Below are positions 6,332-13,888 of a stretch of 24,679 nt of DNA, in pieces. A program made the translations under genes and the position numbers. Position 1 is the stretch's first letter; every line of letters starts with the position of its first letter. Location of the stretch: positions 1-24,679 of the forward strand of contig DAINSQ010000068.1 in assembly GCA_036741235.1 (NCBI GenBank), written 5' to 3'. The stretch comes from JABWBR01 sp036741235 (GTDB taxonomy: Bacteria; Bacteroidota; Bacteroidia; Chitinophagales; Saprospiraceae). The notes beneath the pieces are model-generated. The model was given only the letters and a program-made list of their open reading frames with translations, was not told the DNA's origin and searched no databases.

Positions 6332-8791
6332 ATGACGGCATACACTGTCCGACTCAACCGGCTGCTCTATTGTTCTTGCCTCCTGCTTTGCCTTAGCTCG
6401 TGCAATGTGTCCCGATATTTAAAAGACGATGAACTGCTGCTCAAAAGCAATGACATAAAATTTCTGGGAAAAGACAAGATAGAAGGTAAACGAACCCTTC
6501 AATACGAACTCTCCACGCTTTACAAACAAAAACCCAATACCCGCTTTTTCGGCTTTCCCCGCGAATGGTTCTGGCTGGCTACTTCAGACCCGGGCGATAC
6601 GACCGCCATTGACAGGTTCCAACGCCGGGTTATTGCCGAACAACCCACTATTTACGATGAAAAACTGACGAAAAATACCGCTGACGCCATGCGGTATTTT
6701 ATGCAATACAAAGGCTACTACCAGGCCGACGTATTCGCCGAAGATTTGGTGAAAGGCAAAAAAACTTACGTCACCTACTATATCACGCCTCATAAACGAT
6801 ATGCCGTTGACAGCGTAAGTTATTCCAGCAGAGACTCCGCCATTCACCGCCTGCTTCAAATAGCCAAAAAGCAAACTATTCTGAAAAAAGGCGTTGGCAT
6901 GGATCTAAAGCTGTACGAACAGGAAAAAGACCGAATCACACGTTTTTTGAGAAACAACGGCTATGCTTACTTCTACTCCAACTTTTTTAACGAACCGCTG
7001 GAAATTGATACCTTCCAACGCCCCAATAGCGCCAACCTTTACCTCGAAGTCGACCCCCCGTTTAATGCAGACGCCCATAGGGCATATCGCGTAGGCGATG
7101 TAATTATCTACCCAAATTACAACCCACTACAAATCAGCGGAGAATTGCGCGACTCGGTGATCAATGGATACACGTTCCGGATTCGAAACAACGATTTTCA
7201 TGTCAAACCGCAGTTGCTACTCGATGCCGTTTTATTAAAAAAGGGCCAGGTATTTTCCCAGGATTTATTCGATAAAACCAACAAACAGCTTACTGCACTG
7301 GGCACCTACAAGTTTGTGCGCATAAGACAAGAAGTTGACAGCACAAAACTCGACGAACTCTTGTTTTTCATCGAGTTAACCCCCAACGCCAAAATGGAAA
7401 TCGGCGCCGACTTTGAGGTGAACTACACCAACCGCAGCGGCTCCAGCGGGGTGGGCAACCTCATTGGATTCACGCTGAACCCGAGCCTGCGCAACCGCAA
7501 TCTCTTCCGCGGCGCCGAGCTATTGGTCACCAACCTCTCTGCAGGCGTTGAGATCAACCCCCGCTTTACCGACGACAGATTCTGGAATACGGTTGATTTA
7601 CGCATCCAAACCGACTTGTATTTCCCTAAATTCCGCGATTATCTGGGCTTTTGGAAAGGCCTCCGCGAAGTGCCCCTGGGCAAAAAACGCCGCCTGCTGT
7701 CTGGCGACTTTTATCAGGCGCTTCGAGAAAATGCGGCAACACGCATAACCACCAGTTACAACTATATTCTCGTACTGGATTGGTACCAGTATAATCTTTT
7801 CAATGGGGCCTACGGCTATGATTTCCAGCGATCGCCCACCAAGCGCTATATCATCAACCATGTCGGCGTCGATTTTCTGAAGCCGATCACCGCACCCGAT
7901 TTCGATACCCTCCTGACACTAAATCCATTTTTGAAAAACAGTTTCGGTCAACAGTTTTTCGTAAGCTTGCTTTTCCGTGACCTCAACTTCGTTTACAACA
8001 GCCGCCCTACTCGCTATGGCGAATCGTATTATGCAGGCGCATTTATTGAACTTTCGGGCGCTGAAATTTGGGGTATCAATGCATTGTATAATGAATTTGC
8101 GCTCCAACCCACTACCTTTCGACTCGGAAAAAGCCAGTTTTCCCAATACGCCAAAATTGAAGGCGATGTGCGATTCTACCGGCAATACAACCCCAAAAAC
8201 AGCATTGCGCTTCGCCTGAATGCCGGCATAACCCGCCCCTTCGGGTTTACCAGCGACGTACCCTATGTCAAGCAATTCTATGTGGGCGGCCCCAATAGCA
8301 TCAGGGCGTGGGCGCCCCGCGGTTTGGGCCCCGGAGGCTACGAAGACCCCCTGTCGCGCGACCAGCGAAATAATATTCGCCTATACCAAACCGGCGACCT
8401 GAAGCTGGAATTTAATGCTGAATACCGCTTTGATATATTTTGGCGTATTAAAGGCGCCTTATTTGTCGATGGAGGTAATATCTGGACGCTAAGAAGGGAT
8501 ACCAGCCGTATCGGTTCTCAGTTTTTGCTCAAAACAAGAACCTATACCGACTGCGACGATCCCTACTGCAAAAACGATCCGTTTTACAAACAAATAGCCG
8601 TGGGCGGCGGTTTTGGAGTGCGTATAGACTTTACTTATTTTATCTTCCGCACCGACCTGGGTATCAAATTGCGCAATTCTTTCCCGCGCATCAACGGCGG
8701 GGCCGTCAGCGAAGCCGACTATTGGACTGATTTCAGCAAGTGGCAACCCAAGGACATGACCCTCAACCTCGGTTTCGGCTACCCGTTCTGA
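6332..8791 (+). CDS. TamA/BamA-like outer membrane lipoprotein (TamL-type)
   Basis: This 819-residue member of the Omp85 superfamily has a short signal peptide ending in LSSC (C24), so it is a lipoprotein. That matches the TamL type described in Bacteroidota, in which a TamA-like protein carries a lipid anchor. The N-terminal half resembles POTRA domains (for example DAVLLKKGQVFSQDLFDKTN, then LGTYKFVRI). The C-terminal half is a 16-strand-type surface-antigen barrel with the family signature GGPNSIRAWAPRGLGPG near residue 660. It ends in the aromatic LGFGYPF, as expected for a barrel recognised by the assembly machinery. It would act with a TamB-like partner in outer membrane assembly or lipid transport, but no tamB is in the window. 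The ATG at 6332 is used rather than the TTG at 6314. Confidence 0.9.
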   Translation: MTAYTVRLNRLLYCSCLLLCLSSCNVSRYLKDDELLLKSNDIKFLGKDKIEGKRTLQYELSTLYKQKPNTRFFGFPREWFWLATSDPGDTTAIDRFQRRVIAEQPTIYDEKLTKNTADAMRYFMQYKGYYQADVFAEDLVKGKKTYVTYYITPHKRYAVDSVSYSSRDSAIHRLLQIAKKQTILKKGVGMDLKLYEQEKDRITRFLRNNGYAYFYSNFFNEPLEIDTFQRPNSANLYLEVDPPFNADAHRAYRVGDVIIYPNYNPLQISGELRDSVINGYTFRIRNNDFHVKPQLLLDAVLLKKGQVFSQDLFDKTNKQLTALGTYKFVRIRQEVDSTKLDELLFFIELTPNAKMEIGADFEVNYTNRSGSSGVGNLIGFTLNPSLRNRNLFRGAELLVTNLSAGVEINPRFTDDRFWNTVDLRIQTDLYFPKFRDYLGFWKGLREVPLGKKRRLLSGDFYQALRENAATRITTSYNYILVLDWYQYNLFNGAYGYDFQRSPTKRYIINHVGVDFLKPITAPDFDTLLTLNPFLKNSFGQQFFVSLLFRDLNFVYNSRPTRYGESYYAGAFIELSGAEIWGINALYNEFALQPTTFRLGKSQFSQYAKIEGDVRFYRQYNPKNSIALRLNAGITRPFGFTSDVPYVKQFYVGGPNSIRAWAPRGLGPGGYEDPLSRDQRNNIRLYQTGDLKLEFNAEYRFDIFWRIKGALFVDGGNIWTLRRDTSRIGSQFLLKTRTYTDCDDPYCKNDPFYKQIAVGGGFGVRIDFTYFIFRTDLGIKLRNSFPRINGGAVSEADYWTDFSKWQPKDMTLNLGFGYPF

Positions 8792-8802
8792 TCGTTAACG
8801 AT
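8791..8802. repeat. Perfect 12-bp palindrome between convergent stop codons
   Basis: ATCGTTAACGAT fills almost all of the 12-base gap between the TamA-like gene and arginine deiminase; its first base is the last base of the TGA stop. It is too short and has no T run, so a terminator is not supported. Confidence 0.5.
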
Positions 8803-8803
8803 A

Positions 8804-10066
8804 CTAAACCCGCTCAATTGGACAGGTCATGCAGTGCGATCCGCCGCGGGCTCGCGACAACTCGTGGGAAGGCAACGTAATAATGGTATTTTTGACCTCT
8901 CCCGGGTCGATAATGCCGTCTTCAAACGCTTTGAGCAAATCGCGGGCATCTACCACGCGATACCCTGCCTCTTCGAATGCTTCTTCCGTTTTGGGGTTGC
9001 GGTCGTAAGTAAGGGCGACCCCGGGTTTGATAGCAACCAGATTGCAGCCGTCCGTCCATTGTTCGCGCTCCTGATAAGGCGATTCGCCTTTGCCGCTGAG
9101 AATAAATTTGATTTTGGGACTGATTTCGGAAAGCAGAAAGTCTTTGACAGAAGGATAAAACCTGGAAGGTCCTTCGGCGCTCATCACTTCCACCGTCGAG
9201 CTGAGCCCATCGATAATAATAGGTTTGAAGGCCACAAAATCGTAGTGGTTGATTTGAGTAAAAATCGTATCGATGTGCATGTAGGAGCGATCCTGGGGAA
9301 TATTCACCTGCACCACATTTTTCACCACTCCTTTGTCGAGAAGCACCTTGGCGAGGCTTCGCACGCCGTGTTCCGTAGTGCGTTCGCTACAGCCTATCAA
9401 CACATAATCTTTATTGATGACCATCACGTCGCCGCCTTCCACGGAGATCATCTCGCCGCGTTTTGAGGGGGGGAACAGATCAACTTTATTGAGATTGATA
9501 ATACGCCCCTTGTCTTTGGTTTCTCTAAAAATCGGATGCGCCCAAATAATAAAGCGGGTAATGAAATTTTCCCGGAACCGGGCTTCTTTTGCCGCTTTGG
9601 TCACCACGATGTGATCGTTAATCACCACGGCGATATCCCGGGTGAAAATAAAATTGGGAATAGGGTCAAAAAGAATATAATCTTCCCGGGCATAGTAACC
9701 CGTAATCAATACATGGGCCAACTCTTCGTCTGACATTTGCTGAAAAGTTTCCTTAAAACTGGTAGGCAACTCTTCGTAGTCGACAATCATCTCGATCATC
9801 TCCTTTTTGCTCTCAGGGTCTTCTCCGAGGGCCTGTTGCAGCAATACTTCGGTCTCAAGTACATTCTCTTCGCCGAGAAAACGCCTGAGCACCGATGTAA
9901 AAACGTCGTGCTCTTCCTGCATATAAGACAGGTAAACAATATCGTCAAAAAGGAGCTCTTCGGCGCGCTTGGGAGATATGCGCGAAATGCCGTCGTCAGG
10001 CCGGTGTACGATCACTCGTTTTAATGGTCCGATTTCAGAGGACACCTGTAACTTGTTATTGGGCAT
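8804..10066 (-). CDS. arcA: Arginine deiminase
   Basis: This 420-residue enzyme hydrolyses arginine to citrulline and ammonia in the cytosol. It belongs to the amidinotransferase (pentein) superfamily. Visible hallmarks are IGPLKRVIVHRP near the start, FTRD (141-144), EGGD (210-213), MHIDT with H264 and D266, and the catalytic cysteine C412 in RGGSHCMTC close to the C terminus. The order and spacing agree with a full-length deiminase. No ornithine carbamoyltransferase, carbamate kinase or arginine/ornithine antiporter lies nearby, so the ATP-yielding deiminase pathway is not encoded as a local operon. It starts 16 bases after the FAD oxidoreductase stop and so may be co-transcribed with that cassette. 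Another pentein activity is possible but less likely. Confidence 0.9.
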   Translation of the reverse strand: MPNNKLQVSSEIGPLKRVIVHRPDDGISRISPKRAEELLFDDIVYLSYMQEEHDVFTSVLRRFLGEENVLETEVLLQQALGEDPESKKEMIEMIVDYEELPTSFKETFQQMSDEELAHVLITGYYAREDYILFDPIPNFIFTRDIAVVINDHIVVTKAAKEARFRENFITRFIIWAHPIFRETKDKGRIINLNKVDLFPPSKRGEMISVEGGDVMVINKDYVLIGCSERTTEHGVRSLAKVLLDKGVVKNVVQVNIPQDRSYMHIDTIFTQINHYDFVAFKPIIIDGLSSTVEVMSAEGPSRFYPSVKDFLLSEISPKIKFILSGKGESPYQEREQWTDGCNLVAIKPGVALTYDRNPKTEEAFEEAGYRVVDARDLLKAFEDGIIDPGEVKNTIITLPSHELSRARGGSHCMTCPIERV

Positions 10067-10082
10067 ATAGGTCAGGATTTAC

Positions 10083-11225
10083 TTAAGCGGTAATCACCTT
10101 TTCTATTTCGTAGATAGAATTGATTTTGCCGGCAAAGATGCAATAAAATCGCGGATTTTCACGCAGCATGGAAATCTCTGTGGGCCTGCCGTCGTCGATA
10201 TGGCTGGCTTTTAATTTGGATTTGATGGTGAAATAAGATGAAAAATAGGAAAACTCAACACCAGGATTAAAATAATGTCCGATTTGGTCCAACATTTTGC
10301 GATAGTTGGAGGAAGGCCTGTGCGCACAATAATTGCAAATAGCGGTAAAGTCGGGTCTGCATTCAGGGTGCTCCTGCTGACAATCGAAAACAGGCAGGTT
10401 GTCATACGATACTTTGTGGTGGGTATATGCTACCGACGACAATGACAGCAGCCCCGACAGGCCGTAGGGCATCAACGAGGCAAACGGGCCGTCCATGATA
10501 GTGAGCCCTGCCTGTTGTACCTGAGGCGAAGTGACAAACGCCATCTCTGATATTTCATGCATAAGTTCAATGTCCGAAGCGCCAAATTGCCGGTTTACGG
10601 CATTGCTCCCCGAATAGGTAGCGTTAATGGCTTGTGAAGCTGTAATATTTTCTATACAGCCATCGGGTAGCTGCAAGCGCAGCGCCCAACTATCGCCCCT
10701 GGCGTCAACTGCCGCCACTTTCGTCTGCATCTTGATAGCCACCCTGCGTTCCGCTTGTATTTTTTGCCGGTAATATTCGGCGATGAGTATGGGATCAAAA
10801 GAGTACTCCGTTGTGAGAAATAGCGCCTCTATACGATCGTGATTGAACAGCGGGTGACGTTCAATCTCTCGGCAAGGAATCCCAATGAACTCGCAGAACC
10901 TGGAAAACTGGTTGGCGTCGGTAAATGAACCGTAGCGATCAATGGCGTAATATTGCTCAAATTCAAAATTGATGAAATCCCGATGGTCGGCAGTAAACCG
11001 CTCTTTGTTGTCGTTAGACATAATGGCAGTTGCCACGCTTCGAGGATAGTGGTAGCCGCTGTGCAACCTTGCCTGATTGACTATCGAGGCTTTTTTGAGC
11101 AACACGCGCTCTTTTTCAATCAAACAAACGTTATAGCGTTGCTCAGCGAGGTACAAGGCCGCATATACGCCGAAAATCCCTCCTCCGATGATCACAAAGT
11201 CATAGTGTTCACCTCGTTTCGGCAT
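10083..11225 (-). CDS. FAD-dependent oxidoreductase (DAO family)
   Basis: This 380-residue flavoprotein has an N-terminal Rossmann fold, DFVIIGGGIFGVYAALYLAE (GGGIFG at 14-19), followed by CLIEKE, the usual acidic residue that binds the adenosine ribose. The layout fits the D-amino-acid-oxidase-like (DAO) superfamily, whose members oxidise amines, amino acids or sugars. The substrate is not evident. The start overlaps the preceding aldo/keto reductase gene by 17 bases, a sign of translational coupling. With the glycosyltransferase two genes upstream, a role in making a modified sugar or other cell-surface molecule is an inference. There are no membrane segments, and the C terminus (FYCIFAGKINSIYEIE) looks intact. 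Confidence 0.82.
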   Translation of the reverse strand: MPKRGEHYDFVIIGGGIFGVYAALYLAEQRYNVCLIEKERVLLKKASIVNQARLHSGYHYPRSVATAIMSNDNKERFTADHRDFINFEFEQYYAIDRYGSFTDANQFSRFCEFIGIPCREIERHPLFNHDRIEALFLTTEYSFDPILIAEYYRQKIQAERRVAIKMQTKVAAVDARGDSWALRLQLPDGCIENITASQAINATYSGSNAVNRQFGASDIELMHEISEMAFVTSPQVQQAGLTIMDGPFASLMPYGLSGLLSLSSVAYTHHKVSYDNLPVFDCQQEHPECRPDFTAICNYCAHRPSSNYRKMLDQIGHYFNPGVEFSYFSSYFTIKSKLKASHIDDGRPTEISMLRENPRFYCIFAGKINSIYEIEKVITA

Positions 11226-12132
11226 ATTGCTTTTTTAGTTGAATTAAATAATGATACGCATCTTGATAATCAATATTTTGCAGCGTATTGTAAAAAACTA
11301 TTGAATCGCGGAGCTGTTCGATTTGTGAAGGGCCGATCAGCAGGCCGGCAATATCGGGACTGTGATAGACGTAAGCCATGCTGCTTTGATTAAAATCGGC
11401 AAAGGGCGGAGTCGGCCCGCTATCCAACCATTGGCGCAAGGCCTCAATAATCGGCGATTGATTAGAGGTATCCCCCCCCCTAACGCTCAGCGAGCTGTGC
11501 TGGTTGTATCTTGTTGAATCCAACTTGACCCCGCCTGCGTTGATGCCGTAGGCCAGGAAACGCTGATTGCCGTGAAACGGTTTATATCTATCGTAATCAG
11601 ATTGCAACAGATTGTGTTTTATTTGAATATAAAAATCCAGTTGAAACCGGGCATTGATAGCGGCATAGATGTCGGGCCTGCGGATACCGGACAACCCAAC
11701 CCGAAGGCCCGAATCGCGGGTGATGGCCAATGCCTCCAGGGTCGATTGTATTTGCGCTTCATCGTCCCTGTTGTCCCAGTGTATCATCAACATATCGAGA
11801 TTGGATCCCAACATGGCGCCATAATCATCGAGGCACATCAATAAAAAGCTCTTCTGCAAATCGTTGTCGGGGCTGCGCATATTATTGAGGCTACCTACCT
11901 TCATCATGACGCGCAAATCATTGACGCCGTGAGCTTTGATCCACTCGCAAAGTATCTTTTCCGCCCGGCGAAAATCGGCCGGTTGTTTATTGATAGGGTA
12001 ATTGGTGGCGCCGTCCACCTCGCGGAATCCCGCTGCGTAAAAATCGTCGAGCACGGCAAAGCAAGTCGCCTCGTCCATAGTCCACCCCCACATTGCAGTG
12101 CCCAATATTAATCCCGGCGTTTGGCGGTTCAT
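11209..12132 (-). CDS. Aldo/keto reductase family protein with a G9 tract
   Basis: This 307-residue NAD(P)H-dependent TIM-barrel reductase begins GLILGTAMWGW. The catalytic tetrad can be read as D40 and Y45 (EVDGATNYP), K78 (MMKVG) and H118 (LMIHWDNRD). The family reduces carbonyls; this branch resembles reductases found beside sugar-modifying enzymes. The ATG at 12132 is chosen because it overlaps the glycosyltransferase stop as ATGA; an upstream start would add ten unlike residues. The stop overlaps the FAD oxidoreductase start by 17 bases. Codons 218-221 contain nine consecutive G (11472-11480 on the given strand as C), so a one-base slip would truncate the protein within its last third. 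The substrate is unknown. Confidence 0.82.
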   Translation of the reverse strand: MNRQTPGLILGTAMWGWTMDEATCFAVLDDFYAAGFREVDGATNYPINKQPADFRRAEKILCEWIKAHGVNDLRVMMKVGSLNNMRSPDNDLQKSFLLMCLDDYGAMLGSNLDMLMIHWDNRDDEAQIQSTLEALAITRDSGLRVGLSGIRRPDIYAAINARFQLDFYIQIKHNLLQSDYDRYKPFHGNQRFLAYGINAGGVKLDSTRYNQHSSLSVRGGDTSNQSPIIEALRQWLDSGPTPPFADFNQSSMAYVYHSPDIAGLLIGPSQIEQLRDSIVFYNTLQNIDYQDAYHYLIQLKKQYAETR

Positions 12133-12854
12133 AACCTGGCTTGTTTTTTCTGTTTCAACCAATACATGTCGCGCAAATATCTTTTGGCGAGCGGAATAAT
12201 TTTAACCCTGCTGCTGGAGGTATCGTCGGTCCATGTTACCGGCAGCTCGTACAAGTTAAATCCCAGCCACTCCGCAGTAGTCAACAACTCGGTAGAAAAA
12301 AACCAGCCGTCATTTTGGGCCCCGGCATCGTAGAGTTGGGGATAAACCGAGCGTTTGAGAAATTTAAACCCGCACATCCCGTCGGAAAAGCGAACGCCCA
12401 GGTACAATTTGAGCAACCAGTTGAACACCCTTGAGCTAATTTCCCGTTTCAGCGTTCTGCCAATAACGCGCGAGCGGGGGTGCAGGCGGGTGGCGTATAC
12501 CAGGTCGAAATCCTGATGAGCTATGGCATCGTAAGTTTCGAGAAAATGCTGCAGATCAGTAGCCAGGTCGAGGTCCATATAACCTACGATATCGGCATCT
12601 GACTGCGCCCAGGACGTTTTGAGCGCGAGGCCCACTCCTTTTCGGGGCACTTTCACCACCTGTACGCCGGATAATTCGCTGCACAGCGATTCGGCGATGC
12701 TAAACGTAGCGTCGGTAGAGCCATTATCGGCTATAACGATCCGCCATTGATCGCGTTGAGGGAAATGGGCAGACAGGAAAGCGTGCAACAGGCCCACCTG
12801 GCGGGCCAGTGTGGCCGCTTCGTTGAGAACAGGAATCGTAATATCAAACGTCAT
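12129..12854 (-). CDS. Family 2 glycosyltransferase (dolichyl-phosphate-sugar synthase-like)
   Basis: This 241-residue GT-A fold enzyme starts DITIPVLNEAATL and shows the nucleotide-sugar motifs IADNGSTDAT (41-50) and YMDLDLATD with the metal-binding DLD at 94-96. A later acceptor-side region reads DGMCGFKFLKR and DGWFFSTELL. It has no membrane anchor, and its size fits the soluble DPM1-like branch that transfers a sugar to polyprenyl phosphate. The sugar and acceptor are inferred only from this similarity. It is the first gene of the minus-strand cassette, and its stop overlaps the next start by four bases. A -7-like element lies 24 bases upstream of the ATG. Confidence 0.88.
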   Translation of the reverse strand: MTFDITIPVLNEAATLARQVGLLHAFLSAHFPQRDQWRIVIADNGSTDATFSIAESLCSELSGVQVVKVPRKGVGLALKTSWAQSDADIVGYMDLDLATDLQHFLETYDAIAHQDFDLVYATRLHPRSRVIGRTLKREISSRVFNWLLKLYLGVRFSDGMCGFKFLKRSVYPQLYDAGAQNDGWFFSTELLTTAEWLGFNLYELPVTWTDDTSSSRVKIIPLAKRYLRDMYWLKQKKQARL

Positions 12855-12877
12855 AATACGACAAAACGTTGGCTGCG

Positions 12878-12885
12878 CAAAAGTA
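12878..12885 (-). promoter_or_regulatory. Candidate -7 promoter element for the glycosyltransferase cassette
   Basis: On the minus strand this reads TACTTTTG, an exact TAnnTTTG match, and lies 23 bases upstream of the ATG at 12854. No TTG is seen at the right distance for a -33 element, so support is partial. Confidence 0.35.
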
Positions 12886-12991
12886 GGTAAATTTCGCTGC
12901 TATAAGATAAGTAAAAAACTGGACGGCTTCTAATTGCCGCTTTGCGCGAAAATATGCGTAATATTGCGGGTAATATCAATTAGCATTATCC

Positions 12992-13636
12992 ATGCTCAAG
13001 AATTTAAAATCGCTCTTCATCATCGAAGAAGAAGGCGAACAGCAGCCCAAAGGCGAACAAAAAACGATGCCGGCTACGCCTGTTACTCCGGAAAAAACTC
13101 CGGCGGCTGCCGGCCCCGGCCAGGTCAACCAGCAATTCCTGGAGGTTTTGTTCAAAGCCATGCAAGACAACAACCTGGGCGGTTTTGACTACCTCGAATT
13201 CAAGCAATCCTTGCGATCGCTCGAAAAAATGCCTATGGACGAACCCACACGTTTCCAATCGGCCTATGCCATGGCCCAGACGCTGGGCGCCAACGCCCAG
13301 ACGCTCGTCCAAACTGCTGAACATTACCTCAACATAATCAAACAGGAAGAACAAAAATTCAACCAGGCTCATAACGCTCAGCGGGAAAAGCAAATTGGCA
13401 ACAAAGAAAACGAAATCAAACAACTGGAAGAGGCCGCCCGCGCCAAAATGGCTCAAATAGAGCAATTGAACAAAGAAATTGAAGCCCACAAGCAAAAAGC
13501 AGGCGCGTTGAAGAAAGAAATCGAAGACGCCGTCGTCAAAGTTGAAACCACCAAAAACAATTTTGTTGCCAGTTATAATGCATTGGTGGAACAGATAGCC
13601 CGTGATGTCGAAAATATGAAGCGCTATCTCAAATAA
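12992..13636 (+). CDS. Coiled-coil protein, first gene of an unassigned three-gene operon
   Basis: I do not recognise a family. The 214 residues divide into a short N-terminal helix (MLKNLKSLFIIEEE), a Pro/Ala/Thr-rich linker at about 24-43, a helical region with GGFDYLEFKQSLRSLEKM near 63-80, and a charged coiled coil from about 115 to 185 rich in E, K and Q. No signal peptide or membrane segment is present, so it is cytosolic. The two following genes are on the same strand at 43- and 44-base spacings, and the third also contains a long coiled coil, so the products may bind each other. The ATG at 12992 is the only reasonable start. Function: unknown; a scaffold or adaptor is an inference. 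Confidence 0.75.
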   Translation: MLKNLKSLFIIEEEGEQQPKGEQKTMPATPVTPEKTPAAAGPGQVNQQFLEVLFKAMQDNNLGGFDYLEFKQSLRSLEKMPMDEPTRFQSAYAMAQTLGANAQTLVQTAEHYLNIIKQEEQKFNQAHNAQREKQIGNKENEIKQLEEAARAKMAQIEQLNKEIEAHKQKAGALKKEIEDAVVKVETTKNNFVASYNALVEQIARDVENMKRYLK

Positions 13637-13679
13637 GTAACGCATATTCGTGTTATTATTTAAATAAAAAGCGAACATC

Positions 13680-13844
13680 ATGGATGCACAAATGAAAAAA
13701 AGACTGATCGGCTTTGCAGTGATTGCACTGGCCCTCATCATCGGCGTCAAACTGTTGCCGTTTTTGTTTAATCTCGCGCTGATCGTTATCATTGCCGGCG
13801 CGGCCTATCTGGGCTATACCTGGTGGAAGAGCGGCAAGGGCTAG
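13680..13844 (+). CDS. 54-residue hydrophobic membrane peptide
   Basis: The translation reads MDAQMKKRLIGFAVIALAL and continues with two hydrophobic stretches (about residues 9-22 and 26-47) joined by GVKLLPFL, then ends YTWWKSGKG. The pattern of a basic N terminus, a hydrophobic core and a Trp-Trp-Lys border fits an inner membrane mini-protein with one long or two short helices. It lies between two coiled-coil genes with 43 bases before it and 44 after, which argues that it is real. A second in-frame ATG sits at codon 5. It belongs to no family I recognise; a membrane anchor for the neighbouring proteins is possible. Confidence 0.65.
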   Translation: MDAQMKKRLIGFAVIALALIIGVKLLPFLFNLALIVIIAGAAYLGYTWWKSGKG

Positions 13845-13888
13845 TTTCAGCCCTATTTCTTCATCTAAAACAAACGAAATAACTCATA

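Noticed and set aside
13004..13792. 262-codon minus-strand frame
   Set aside because: It is antisense to the coiled-coil gene and membrane peptide; its F/L-rich content simply mirrors K/E codons on the other strand.
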